DNA from: a virus
IMG/VR virus record: IMGVR_UViG_3300028581_000044
Coordinates: 1-61,761 of that record
DNA length: 61,761 nt
Strand: one strand, 5' to 3'
Below, piece by piece: positions 31,404 through 39,848 of the stretch. The notes beneath the pieces are model-generated. The model saw only the letters and a program-made list of their open reading frames with translations. It did no database searches and was not told the origin of the DNA. The position numbers and the translations under genes were made by a program. Positions within the stretch are counted from its first letter, which is position 1. The number at the start of each line of letters is the position of its first letter.

Positions 31404-33546
31404 AAATTATTTAGAATTGGTTGATATCGAAAATATTGAATTTACAAATATATATGATAATATGGTTGATATATCTGTTGATGTAGACGAAACATTTTCT
31501 TTATCAAATGGGATTATATCACATAATTCCGCATCATCTTCTGCAATAGCTGGTTTATCAGAAGTAGACTCATCTTACTTCGGTATATTTCCATTAAGAG
31601 GGAAACCATTGAATGTTAGAGATACCAATCTACAAAAGGTTAGAGAAAACGAAGAAACTAAAAATATTATAAACATTCTTGGTTTGGAATTTGGTAAGAA
31701 ATATACCGAAACATCTAAATTAAGATATGGTAAGGTTGTTTTCTTTTCTGATCAGGACGTTGACGGGGCACATATCAAAGGTTTACTTATTAATATGATT
31801 GATACTTTCTGGCCAGAACTTCTTAAATTGGATTTTATTTATGAATTCATGACACCAATCATGAAACTTTATGATGATAAGAAATTCTTAAAATACTTTT
31901 ATCGTTTAAGTGATTGGGAAAAATTCAAGAATGAAAACGATGTTAGTAAATACCATAAAAAGTATTATAAGGGGTTAGGAACGATAGAACCCGATGAAAT
32001 GAAGGGATTCTTCAAAAATATAAACAAGCATCTTATAAGGTTTCATTATGACGCCAAAAAGGATACTAACAATCTTATTGACTTGGTTTTTGATAAAAAA
32101 AGAGCTGATGAAAGAAAAGAATGGATGAAAAGTTATAATCCTGTTGATTTCATAGATAAATTTAATGTAAAACAAACCTACGACAAATTTATCAATAGTG
32201 AATTGATGGAATGGAGTATGGCAGATAATAACCGTATGATTCCAAACTTGATGGATGGTTTTAAACCAGTTCAAAGAAAAATCTTATATGTATTTCAAAA
32301 AGAAAACATTAAGGGTGAAATAAAAGTAAATTCACTATCCGGATCCTTAATTAAAAGTGTAGCTTATCATAATGGTGATGTTTCATCTTCTGGAGCTATT
32401 GTGGGTATGGCACAAAATTTTGTTGGTTCCAATAACCTAAATCTTATTTTACCGAAAGGACAATTTGGTTCCCGTTTAAAAGGTGGTAAAGATTCTGCGA
32501 GTCCTCGATATATTTTCACTAAATTAAATGATGTAACACCATATATTTTTAGGTCAGAAGATAATGATATATTAACTTATCAGAATGATGATGGATCTCC
32601 AATTGAACCTGTATTTTACGTTCCAATTATACCAATGGTATTGGTAAATGGTGCTAATGGTATTGGATCTGGTTATTCGACAATAATTCCTAGTTACAAT
32701 CCTGTTGAAATAATCACTTACTTACAAAATAAAATTAAGGGTAAGAAAAATATAGAATTGAAACCTTATTATAAAGATTTCAAAGGTTCTATAACTTTGG
32801 ACATTGAAAATAAAAGATATATTTCAAGAGGATTGATGAATAGATTAACTGATTATATTTATGAAATAAATGAATTACCATTATGGACTTGGAATGATTC
32901 TTATTATGAATTTTTAGATGATTTATCAGAAGATAAAAAGGATGATAAGGGTAAGGTAATAAGAAAAACATATATTCGTGAATGGGTGAAAGACGGCAAC
33001 GATAAAGATATCAAGATAAAAATCTATTTGATAAAAGACAATGTTCCGAAGGAATTCATAGAAAATATTTGGAAATCTTTAAAAATGGAAAGTTACATAC
33101 CATTTAGTAATATGCACCTTTTTGATGAAAACAAAAAGATAACTAAATATGATACACAATATGAAATTATAGACAATTATTATAATGTTCGTTTGGATTA
33201 TTATGATAAAAGAAAACAATTTCAATTAAAAAAGATAAAATATGAGATAGAGGTCATTAAAAATAAAATGATATTTATCAAAGAAGTTATCGAAGATAGG
33301 TTGAAAATAAACAAGAGATCTAGAGAACAAATCGAAATAGACATTGATAAATTAAAATTGATGAGAGTTAATGATTCCTATTCCTATTTATTGAATATGT
33401 CAATTATTAGTTTAACGAAAGAAAAACTAGTTGAATTGAAAGAAGAATATGAAAGAATGAAAGAAAAACATAAGGTTTTGGATTCAACAAAAATTGAAGA
33501 TATTTGGTTGGGTGAATTGGATGAATTGAAGAAAAAAATGAAATAA
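31396..33546 (+). CDS. C-terminal split-intein half fused to DNA topoisomerase II C-terminal part
   Basis: 716 residues. The first 44 form the C-intein, with block F MVDISVDVDETFSLSNGIISHN ending in the catalytic His-Asn; the next residue is Ser, a proper +1 nucleophile. Residues 45 onward continue the TOPRIM domain (SASSSAIAGLS, then FFSDQDVDGAHIKG), and the breakage-reunion domain has the catalytic Tyr in SASPRYIFTKL (codon at 32509). The C-terminal part ends in coiled coils. The spliced product would have 1100 residues, the single-chain eukaryote-like architecture, unlike three-subunit T4 topoisomerase. Confidence 0.9.
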   Translation: MIKNYLELVDIENIEFTNIYDNMVDISVDVDETFSLSNGIISHNSASSSAIAGLSEVDSSYFGIFPLRGKPLNVRDTNLQKVRENEETKNIINILGLEFGKKYTETSKLRYGKVVFFSDQDVDGAHIKGLLINMIDTFWPELLKLDFIYEFMTPIMKLYDDKKFLKYFYRLSDWEKFKNENDVSKYHKKYYKGLGTIEPDEMKGFFKNINKHLIRFHYDAKKDTNNLIDLVFDKKRADERKEWMKSYNPVDFIDKFNVKQTYDKFINSELMEWSMADNNRMIPNLMDGFKPVQRKILYVFQKENIKGEIKVNSLSGSLIKSVAYHNGDVSSSGAIVGMAQNFVGSNNLNLILPKGQFGSRLKGGKDSASPRYIFTKLNDVTPYIFRSEDNDILTYQNDDGSPIEPVFYVPIIPMVLVNGANGIGSGYSTIIPSYNPVEIITYLQNKIKGKKNIELKPYYKDFKGSITLDIENKRYISRGLMNRLTDYIYEINELPLWTWNDSYYEFLDDLSEDKKDDKGKVIRKTYIREWVKDGNDKDIKIKIYLIKDNVPKEFIENIWKSLKMESYIPFSNMHLFDENKKITKYDTQYEIIDNYYNVRLDYYDKRKQFQLKKIKYEIEVIKNKMIFIKEVIEDRLKINKRSREQIEIDIDKLKLMRVNDSYSYLLNMSIISLTKEKLVELKEEYERMKEKHKVLDSTKIEDIWLGELDELKKKMK

Positions 33547-33692
33547 TGGAAGAAATTAATAAAGAATTATTAGAAACATTAAAATCAATTTTCAATATAA
33601 CAAGTGGTCCTTGGGATGATCCAGTGATAAGTGAAGAATTATACAATAAAATGAAAAATATAATTGAGAAATCAGAATCAAATGAAAAATAA
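33546..33692 (+). CDS. small acidic protein
   Basis: 48 residues, MEEINKELLETLKSIFNITSGPWDDPVISEELYNKMKNIIEK..., helical and acidic. Its start shares the last A of the topoisomerase stop, and its own stop overlaps the next start. This tight packing supports a real gene. Function unknown. Confidence 0.6.
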   Translation: MEEINKELLETLKSIFNITSGPWDDPVISEELYNKMKNIIEKSESNEK

Positions 33693-33958
33693 TGGCAATG
33701 GTATCTGATGGATCAATTGGATCAAATGGACCAAGTGGAGTTGGTGGTGAATATTTTTGTCCAGTTTGTTTAAATAAAATGATAACATCTTTTCCGTTTC
33801 CGGATTTAGAATATCATTGTAATAGTTGTGATAAATGGAATGGATTTGGTAGAGAATTATTAAATTATGAACAATTTATCAATGAAAAAAGATTTAGAAT
33901 TTTAAATGAAATAATAAATGAACATGAAAAAATTTACAACCATAGAAGAACACAATAA
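33692..33958 (+). CDS. small zinc-ribbon protein
   Basis: 88 residues. A Gly-Ser-rich start (MAMVSDGSIGSNGPSGVGGEY) leads into a ribbon CPVCLNKM ... YHCNSCDKW, then LLNYEQFINEKRFRILNEI. The following gene has the same ribbon-plus-EQFIN layout, so the two are diverged duplicates. Possibly a nucleic-acid-binding or transcription-related protein. Confidence 0.62.
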   Translation: MAMVSDGSIGSNGPSGVGGEYFCPVCLNKMITSFPFPDLEYHCNSCDKWNGFGRELLNYEQFINEKRFRILNEIINEHEKIYNHRRTQ

Positions 33959-34283
33959 ATTTCTTGAAAAAATGAAAGAAAATCCACAAAATTATGATTT
34001 TGGTGGTAGAGGTCCATGGGAATATGGTCTAGCTTTTAATGATAAAACTTGGACTACCGTTACTCTACATTGTCCAAAATGTGGTTCAAATAATGGATGG
34101 ACTCAAAGTCATGCTGGTGCTTATCAATATGATGAATGTCAAGATTGTCATTGGATGGGTAACAGAGAAGATTTATTAACACAAGAACAGTTCATTAATA
34201 ATGAAAGATTAAAAAAATTAAATGAAATATATAGTGAAGATGGAAATATTTTTCCAACAGAAAATGATATATATTTGAAATAA
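33924..34283 (+). CDS. small zinc-ribbon protein, paralogue of the preceding gene
   Basis: About 119 residues from MKKFTT at 33924, overlapping the previous gene by 35 nt. The ribbon is LHCPKCGSNNGW ... DECQDCHWMG, followed by LLTQEQFINNERLKKLNEI, shared with its neighbour. No specific function recognised. Confidence 0.62.
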   Translation: MKKFTTIEEHNKFLEKMKENPQNYDFGGRGPWEYGLAFNDKTWTTVTLHCPKCGSNNGWTQSHAGAYQYDECQDCHWMGNREDLLTQEQFINNERLKKLNEIYSEDGNIFPTENDIYLK

Positions 34284-34290
34284 AAAAATT

Positions 34291-35133
34291 ATGATAGATA
34301 CACCATTTAATTATACTGGAAGTAAGTTTAACCTTTTACATCAAATATTACCTTTATTTGATTATTCAAAATCATTATTTGTTGATGTTTTTACTGGTAG
34401 TTTTGTAGTTGGTTGTAATGTTGTGGATAAATACAATAGAATTTTAGTGAATGACATTATATCCGATTTAATAGGTATTCATAGAGAACTAATAAATAAT
34501 CCTGATGAAATAATAGAAAAAGTTAAAGAATTAGCAACTTGTAAAACAGATGAAAATAAATATTATGAACTTCGTGATTCATATAACAAAGAAAAAACAC
34601 CTGCAAAATTATGGTCGTTGATGTTGTCATGTAATTCGAATCTTATGCGTTTTAATAATAAAATGAATTTCAATCAGAGTTGGGGAAAAAGAGGATGGAA
34701 TTTATCAACTGAATTCAAAGTAAAACAATTTGTAGAACATATTTCAAAATATAAAAATAAAATTTATTTTTCATCTGTTAATTTCCATCAAATTCCAATT
34801 AATTCAAATTCAATGTATTATCTAGATCCGCCGTATGGATTTTGTATTGATGAAAAAAATCAAATAACGAATAAACAAATTTCCACAGCTGGTTATAATA
34901 CAACTTGGAAACAAAATAATGACATAAAATTATATAATTATATAAAAAATATTAATGAAAAAGGTGCATCTTTCATGTTGTCTGGTCTTTTAAATCACAA
35001 TGGAAATAAGTCATGGATTATGAGTAAACTCATTGAAGATGGTTTTAAATACAATAATTTATCTTTTAATTATAATAAAGTTAGTAAAGTTGGTGAAAAA
35101 GATAGTCAAGAAATAGTTATAATGAATTATTAA
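34291..35133 (+). CDS. dam: DNA adenine N6-methyltransferase (Dam, D12 class)
   Basis: 280 residues. The cofactor motif FNYTGSKFNLL and VDVFTGSFVVG are near the N-terminus and the catalytic DPPY motif is in SMYYLDPPYGF at about residue 180. VNDI and LMRFNNKMNFNQSWGKR fit the D12 class. It would methylate adenine in a short site, protecting phage DNA or marking it. T4 encodes a Dam enzyme of this class. The recognition site cannot be inferred. Confidence 0.88.
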   Translation: MIDTPFNYTGSKFNLLHQILPLFDYSKSLFVDVFTGSFVVGCNVVDKYNRILVNDIISDLIGIHRELINNPDEIIEKVKELATCKTDENKYYELRDSYNKEKTPAKLWSLMLSCNSNLMRFNNKMNFNQSWGKRGWNLSTEFKVKQFVEHISKYKNKIYFSSVNFHQIPINSNSMYYLDPPYGFCIDEKNQITNKQISTAGYNTTWKQNNDIKLYNYIKNINEKGASFMLSGLLNHNGNKSWIMSKLIEDGFKYNNLSFNYNKVSKVGEKDSQEIVIMNY

Positions 35134-35178
35134 TTTTCAACTTTCAAAAAAATTTTTTATATAACAAAAAAAGAAAAA

Positions 35179-35463
35179 ATGAAAAAGATAGTAAAAGTAT
35201 CAGGTGAAGTAGAATTAGAATATGATGAAAATTCACCGGAATTTAAAGAAGCTTTAGAAGGATACAGAGAAGTCATTGATTCTAGAGGAAATGCTGATGA
35301 CGTATTAAAACAAGTATCTTATTATATAACCAGATTCGGAACAGAAGGAATGGTAGAAGGTGTTGGATATATTGGTTATAATGGAAAAATACCAACAGAA
35401 GAACCATATTCGGGAATAATGGTAAGTATTGGATATGATGATTTGTATTTCGAAATATTTTAA
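35179..35463 (+). CDS. hypothetical protein
   Basis: 94 acidic residues, MKKIVKVSGEVELEYDENSPEFKEALEGY..., alpha/beta. It follows a TTTTTTATATAA motif. No known domain. It belongs to a run of small genes with Dam upstream. Confidence 0.58.
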   Translation: MKKIVKVSGEVELEYDENSPEFKEALEGYREVIDSRGNADDVLKQVSYYITRFGTEGMVEGVGYIGYNGKIPTEEPYSGIMVSIGYDDLYFEIF

Positions 35464-35474
35464 AAATTAGAAAA

Positions 35475-35711
35475 ATGAAATTTAATATTCATTCTTGTGT
35501 AGCAAGAAAAGACGGTACTTTACAACGTGAAATGTGTGACTTCACCATAAATGTACCTTTCAAGGATGGTGAAAAACATAAATATTACATTCATCCGAAT
35601 ACAAAACATTATGTTGTAATAAAAGATAGGGGTGATGAACCGTATCCATACGCTGTACCAGATGAATTGTGGTTATCTAAAGATGTATTTAACGAATATT
35701 TTAAAAAATAA
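35475..35711 (+). CDS. hypothetical protein
   Basis: 78 residues, beta-rich (FNIHSCVARKDGTLQREMCDFTINVPFKDGEKHKYYIHPNTKHYVVI). Spacing of 11 nt from the previous gene indicates co-transcription. No recognised family. Confidence 0.58.
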   Translation: MKFNIHSCVARKDGTLQREMCDFTINVPFKDGEKHKYYIHPNTKHYVVIKDRGDEPYPYAVPDELWLSKDVFNEYFKK

Positions 35712-35723
35712 ATAAATTATTAT

Positions 35724-36149
35724 ATGAAAAGTATATATGTAATGGGGGCTTTAAAGAACCCTAAAATTCCAGTTATCGGAAATGAATTAAGAAAAATAGG
35801 TTTTGATGTTTTTGACGATTGGTTTTCACCCGGTCCTGAAGCTGATGATTTTTGGAGAAAATACGAAAAAGTAAAAGGTACATCATACAAAGAAGCACTA
35901 GATGGGTGGGCAGCAAAACATATATTTGAATTCGACAAATCTCATTTAGATCGTTGTGATATGGCTGTTTTGGCTATGCCAGCTGGAAAATCCTGTCACT
36001 TGGAATTAGGTTATATGATCGGTTGTGGTAAACCTTGTTGGGTTTTATTCGATAATGAACCAGATCGATGGGATATAATGTATAGATTTGCTAATGGTGT
36101 ATTCTTCGACATAGAAGAATTAAAAGAAGAATTGAAAAAATATATGTAA
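35724..36149 (+). CDS. nucleoside 2-deoxyribosyltransferase-like protein
   Basis: 141 residues. The pattern IYVMGALKNPKIPVIGNELRKIGFDVFDDWF, then DRCDMAVLAMPAGKSCHLELGYMIGCGKPCWVLFD, is that of the nucleoside 2-deoxyribosyltransferase-like fold, where the Glu in HLELGY is the usual catalytic residue. These enzymes exchange or remove bases of deoxynucleosides. It may take part in nucleotide salvage. A second, unrelated copy of the fold is fused to the phosphoesterase at 16301. Confidence 0.72.
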   Translation: MKSIYVMGALKNPKIPVIGNELRKIGFDVFDDWFSPGPEADDFWRKYEKVKGTSYKEALDGWAAKHIFEFDKSHLDRCDMAVLAMPAGKSCHLELGYMIGCGKPCWVLFDNEPDRWDIMYRFANGVFFDIEELKEELKKYM

Positions 36150-36164
36150 ATAAATATAAAATGA

Positions 36165-36194
36165 AAATGTCGGAGTAATTTCCGACATTTTTTT
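36165..36194 (+). terminator. intrinsic terminator
   Basis: AAATGTCGGA (36165-36174) pairs with TCCGACATTT (36181-36190), followed by a T-run. It ends the 33.5-36.1 kb small-gene operon. Confidence 0.88.
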
Positions 36195-36323
36195 GCCCAT
36201 TTGTCTATGATCACACTTATACCCATAAACACCACGTTTACTAAATTAGTGGATACACTTGTTTTCATTAATATGTTAATTATCAATTTATTAGACTTTT
36301 TTAATTGAAGTTTTGGTCAAACA

Positions 36324-36360
36324 AAATTTTTTAATTTTAATATATAATTGTATGTTTGTA
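36324..36360 (+). promoter_or_regulatory. promoter (T-tract, 11-nt spacer, TATGTTTGTA)
   Basis: AAATTTTTTAATTTTA (36324-36339), an 11-nt spacer and TATGTTTGTA (36351-36360) match the promoters at 48871, 49469, 50492 and 5138 (minus). The -7 box fits TAnnTTTG of Bacteroidota. It would start the mRNA for the lipoprotein and LruC genes. Confidence 0.72.
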
Positions 36361-36386
36361 ACATTAAAAAATTAAAAACAAAACTT

Positions 36387-36767
36387 ATGAAAAAATTAGT
36401 ATTTCTTATATTATTGGTAATTAGTTTAGTATCTTGTCAAAAGAATTTTGATACTGTACCAGATAAACCAAAGACAACTAGGGATTTAGTTGTTAACCCA
36501 ACTTTTGATTGGAAAACATCAAAAGAAATAACTTTGAATGTAACCGGAATGAAAGGTATCAATCCTGAAATATCCAATACATTATATGTTAAATCATCAG
36601 TAGGTGATACTGTTTATTTTAAAGACTTACTTATTATGAGTAATGATTACACTTTGAAATTTTCGGTTCCATCAACTGAAACTAAAGTTATATTAATATA
36701 TGGTAGTAAAACAATAACAATTGATTTATTATCAAATACAATAACATTTGATTATATTATTGAATAA
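36387..36767 (+). CDS. secreted lipoprotein
   Basis: About 126 residues from MKKLVFLILLVISLVSCQKN at 36387. The lipobox LVSC predicts cleavage before Cys and lipid attachment, so the protein would sit in the host envelope. The body is a small beta domain (ITLNVTGMKGINPEISNTLYVKSSVGDTVYFKDLLIMSNDYTLKFSVP), similar in style to Ig-like modules of Bacteroidota surface proteins. It is paired with the LruC gene downstream. Expression would change the cell surface during infection. Confidence 0.75.
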   Translation: MKKLVFLILLVISLVSCQKNFDTVPDKPKTTRDLVVNPTFDWKTSKEITLNVTGMKGINPEISNTLYVKSSVGDTVYFKDLLIMSNDYTLKFSVPSTETKVILIYGSKTITIDLLSNTITFDYIIE

Positions 36768-36786
36768 AAAATAAAAATAAAAAGAT

Positions 36787-38136
36787 ATGAAAAAATTAGT
36801 TTTAATAACCTTATTAAGTTTAATGAGTTTATTCGGATTCAGTCAAACAGTAACCAATAATTTCGAAGATGGTAATTGGTTATATTACCACAATTATTGT
36901 TGGGGAATTGGTGAAAATAATGAACATGAATATTTTAGTACAAAAGTAACCGGAAATGGTTTCAATGGAACGGATGTTTGTGAAACAGCAAATCTTGGAA
37001 AAACCAATATTTGTAGATTGGAAAGTCCTTGGATTAATTTAAAGGTTGGTAACATCACATTTGATCACGCTGTACCATCAAAAGATGGAAATAGAAAATT
37101 AACTGTTTACTTGGTAGATCAAAGTTCAAATAAAACTGATGTTTGGTCATTTACTTATACTAACGGCACATCTAAATCAGCAATTATAAATAATACCAAA
37201 ACGGGTATTTATAAAATAAGATGGGAATGGAAGGGAAATGATGGAAATTCAAGAGGACAATTGGATAACATAGTTATTCAGGGAACAAATGTTTCTGATC
37301 CATCTAATAATTGTAACGTATATGTACCACCTGTTATACCAGATACAACAATTAATTATTATCCTGCATCTGATACATCAACATTAGCATTTGAAGATTT
37401 ATGGCCAAATTATGGTGATTATGATATGAATGATTTAGTTATGGGATATAAATTTAAAATTGTATCATATACACAGTCAGGTAAAGTGAAAGATATATAT
37501 GTTACATTTGTAGTAAGAGCACAAGGAGCTGGTTTATTAAATGGTTTTGGATTTCAATTACCAACAGTTAATCCAAATTCAATTTTAAGTGTAATCGGTG
37601 TTGGTGAACAAGTCGGTTATAGTATTGGTTCCAATGGAACTGAAAACAATCAATCAAAAGCTGTATTTATTATTTTTGACGATACACATAAGTTTATGAG
37701 TTCTTGGAATACAGTAAAAGGTGAAATTCCTAGTCCTTGGAAAACATTTAATATTCATATCAAATTTTCACAAACAAATTCTGTAACATTACAACAATTA
37801 AATATTCAAGAATGGAATCCATTTTTAGTGAAGAATAGTGTTAGAGGACAGGAAATTCATTTACCGGATTATAAACCAACGGATTTAGCAGATATAACTT
37901 TATTCGGAACTGGTAATGATGATACACAACCGGGAATAAACAAATATTATAAATCCATAACAAATTTACCTTGGGCAATTGATATATACGGAAAGTTTTA
38001 TTATCCGACCGAAACTTCAGACATATCTGGTGCTTATTTACATTTTGGTAATTGGGCTGAAAGTAATGGTCAATTATATCAAGATTGGTGGTTAAACACC
38101 GGTTCTGGTTATAGAAACGAAAACTTAATTTACTAA
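36787..38136 (+). CDS. secreted LruC-domain protein
   Basis: 449 residues with a signal peptide (MKKLVLITLLSLMSLFGFSQ). The region about 25-165 is a beta domain beginning NFEDGNWLYYHNYCWG. From about residue 195 comes the LruC domain: FEDLWPNYGDYDMNDLVMGYKF, LLNGFGFQLP, and near the end LPWAIDIYGKFYYPTE and AYLHFGNWAES ... DWW ... GYRN. LruC proteins are common surface proteins of Bacteroidota, and a phage copy implies capture from a host and a role at the cell surface. Confidence 0.82.
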   Translation: MKKLVLITLLSLMSLFGFSQTVTNNFEDGNWLYYHNYCWGIGENNEHEYFSTKVTGNGFNGTDVCETANLGKTNICRLESPWINLKVGNITFDHAVPSKDGNRKLTVYLVDQSSNKTDVWSFTYTNGTSKSAIINNTKTGIYKIRWEWKGNDGNSRGQLDNIVIQGTNVSDPSNNCNVYVPPVIPDTTINYYPASDTSTLAFEDLWPNYGDYDMNDLVMGYKFKIVSYTQSGKVKDIYVTFVVRAQGAGLLNGFGFQLPTVNPNSILSVIGVGEQVGYSIGSNGTENNQSKAVFIIFDDTHKFMSSWNTVKGEIPSPWKTFNIHIKFSQTNSVTLQQLNIQEWNPFLVKNSVRGQEIHLPDYKPTDLADITLFGTGNDDTQPGINKYYKSITNLPWAIDIYGKFYYPTETSDISGAYLHFGNWAESNGQLYQDWWLNTGSGYRNENLIY

Positions 38137-38138
38137 AA

Positions 38139-38243
38139 ATGATGATATATCTACTAATATTTCCGATAAGTTTGATAATTGTTTTGATAAGTTTTTTCAC
38201 TCAAATATCAAGAGAAAGTAAACCAGAAACAGAAATCTTTTAA
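38139..38243 (+). CDS. short single-pass membrane protein
   Basis: 34 residues, MMIYLLIFPISLIIVLISFFTQ then ISRESKPETEIF. One transmembrane helix is followed by a charged tail. It starts 2 nt after the LruC stop and is followed at once by a terminator. It may be an envelope or lysis-related peptide. Confidence 0.5.
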   Translation: MMIYLLIFPISLIIVLISFFTQISRESKPETEIF

Positions 38244-38250
38244 AATAAAA

Positions 38251-38276
38251 AACCCGGATTTAGTCCGGGTTTTTTA
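38251..38276. terminator. bidirectional intrinsic terminator
   Basis: AACCCGGA / TCCGGGTT with a 5-nt loop, flanked by an A-run and a T-run. It separates the plus-strand secreted-protein operon from the converging minus-strand gene at 38292. Confidence 0.9.
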
Positions 38277-38291
38277 TTGTTTTTTAAACAA

Positions 38292-39779
38292 TTATGATTT
38301 ATCTTCAGATCTGAATATAGCGACTTTTTCCTCACCACAATAAACTTGCATCAACCATCTGAAATGTGCTCTTTGAATATTATAACCACCAGCTATAATT
38401 GTTTCGGTAAAAATTTTAAATTCTATTCCTTTTGAATCATATGCTGTCATAATAAATTCAACTCCATTACGACCTCTACTAGGATGTTCTAATTTAAAAT
38501 CAACCAAAGTTGGATATTTAGTCCTTAATCTATAAAATAAAGAATCCACTTTTCCATATTCCTTCATTTGATAAGCATCTTGATAGATAGTAATTATCTG
38601 TTGTAATTTCGTTTGATCTGTTTTCGGAATTCTCAACAATTGACCTAATTCAGATTCCCAAAAAGCACCCAATGAATATTTATCTGTTGGTTTTCTATTA
38701 TAATCTAAAATAGGTTTACCATATTTTTTTTCAAATTCAATCGCAGTTAAAGTTTCACGATCATTGTGTAATCTTTCATAAGTTTCATGATATGATTTGT
38801 CAATTTTTTTCTTTTGTTCATCAATGATTGGTTGTATTCCTTCTTTAAATTTCTGAATAATTGGTGCGAGAACTTTATCAAAAGATATATTTTCAATACC
38901 ACCTTTTTCATCACCCTTTGCAACAAACTCTTTTATTTTTTTAATATAATCAGGAAATCCTTCTTCAATTTCTTGTTTTTGTTCATCAGAAAGAAAATTC
39001 CAATTATCAACAATATATTTGAAAGAATTAATAGTGGCGTAACTTACACCATATGTATCCCTCGTCATTCTTGTTTTTAAAGAATATGCGTTTATTTTTT
39101 TTGTTATAAATTCTGTAAGAATTTTTTTCGTAATATTTAAAATTCTTGTTATTTCTTCCGGTGTTTTTTCTATTCTTTTTACGATAGGTTTTGCATTTGC
39201 CTTTTTTAACATTCCAACAGGGACATTCACACCAACCGAATCAAAAATTTCCGTTAATTTTTCAACTGTAATTTCACCAGATTTCAACATATTAAGATAT
39301 GTATCATCTTCGATTGCCCTTCTTAAAGATCTTTTATTACTTTTTGTTTCATCACTTTCAATTTTACGAAGATTCTTTTCACCGAAAACCAATTTGAAAA
39401 AGTCAACATAATCTTTATAAGTATCTGTAACTTCCTTTGGTGCTGGTTTATGATCTAGCCATTGTTTTTCAGAATATTCTTTCTCCCAAGATTCATCAAA
39501 TGTTTTTTCCCACGATCTATCACCTTCTTTCTTTTCCCATCTTTTCTTAGCTTCATCCATATATTCATCCCAAGTTAGGAAATTAATACCACTATAATCC
39601 AACCAAGAATGTTTCAGATAAGCGGTATTCTTTGAAATAAATTTCCAGAAAGTTTTTAAAACGGGTGATACTTTTTCTTGATATTCTGATAAAGTCATTA
39701 AATAGGCTGGTTTTAAAGATGAATCAATTAATTCCTCAAAAATTTTAAAAGTGATAATCATATTCGAATCTTTTTTCAT
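38292..39779 (-). CDS. large protein with capsid-targeting-like N-terminus
   Basis: The in-frame Met at 39761 gives MIITFKIFEELID, a tag-like start with a cut after I-F-E; a longer start lies at 39779. About 490 residues, mostly helical and charged, with no recognised catalytic motif. The C-terminal domain, about residues 360-490, is alpha/beta (LGAFWESELGQLLRIPKTDQTKL ... GVEFIMTAYDSKGIEFKIFTET). If the tag is real, it would be the largest packaged protein in this window. Confidence 0.68.
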   Translation of the reverse strand: MKKDSNMIITFKIFEELIDSSLKPAYLMTLSEYQEKVSPVLKTFWKFISKNTAYLKHSWLDYSGINFLTWDEYMDEAKKRWEKKEGDRSWEKTFDESWEKEYSEKQWLDHKPAPKEVTDTYKDYVDFFKLVFGEKNLRKIESDETKSNKRSLRRAIEDDTYLNMLKSGEITVEKLTEIFDSVGVNVPVGMLKKANAKPIVKRIEKTPEEITRILNITKKILTEFITKKINAYSLKTRMTRDTYGVSYATINSFKYIVDNWNFLSDEQKQEIEEGFPDYIKKIKEFVAKGDEKGGIENISFDKVLAPIIQKFKEGIQPIIDEQKKKIDKSYHETYERLHNDRETLTAIEFEKKYGKPILDYNRKPTDKYSLGAFWESELGQLLRIPKTDQTKLQQIITIYQDAYQMKEYGKVDSLFYRLRTKYPTLVDFKLEHPSRGRNGVEFIMTAYDSKGIEFKIFTETIIAGGYNIQRAHFRWLMQVYCGEEKVAIFRSEDKS

Positions 39780-39830
39780 ATATATATTAATTTAGAAGTA
39801 CAAAATTATAATAAAATATCGAAACAAAAA

Positions 39831-39843
39831 AATTAATATATAC
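39831..39843 (+). promoter_or_regulatory. AATTAATATATAC motif directly before a start codon
   Basis: The motif ends 5 nt before the ATG at 39849 and belongs to the recurring candidate late-promoter class. Confidence 0.3.
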
Positions 39844-39848
39844 ATTTT

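Noticed and set aside
35724-36149. Plain hypothetical protein
   Set aside because: The HLELGYMIGCGKP segment and N-terminal strand pattern give enough support for the deoxyribosyltransferase-like fold.
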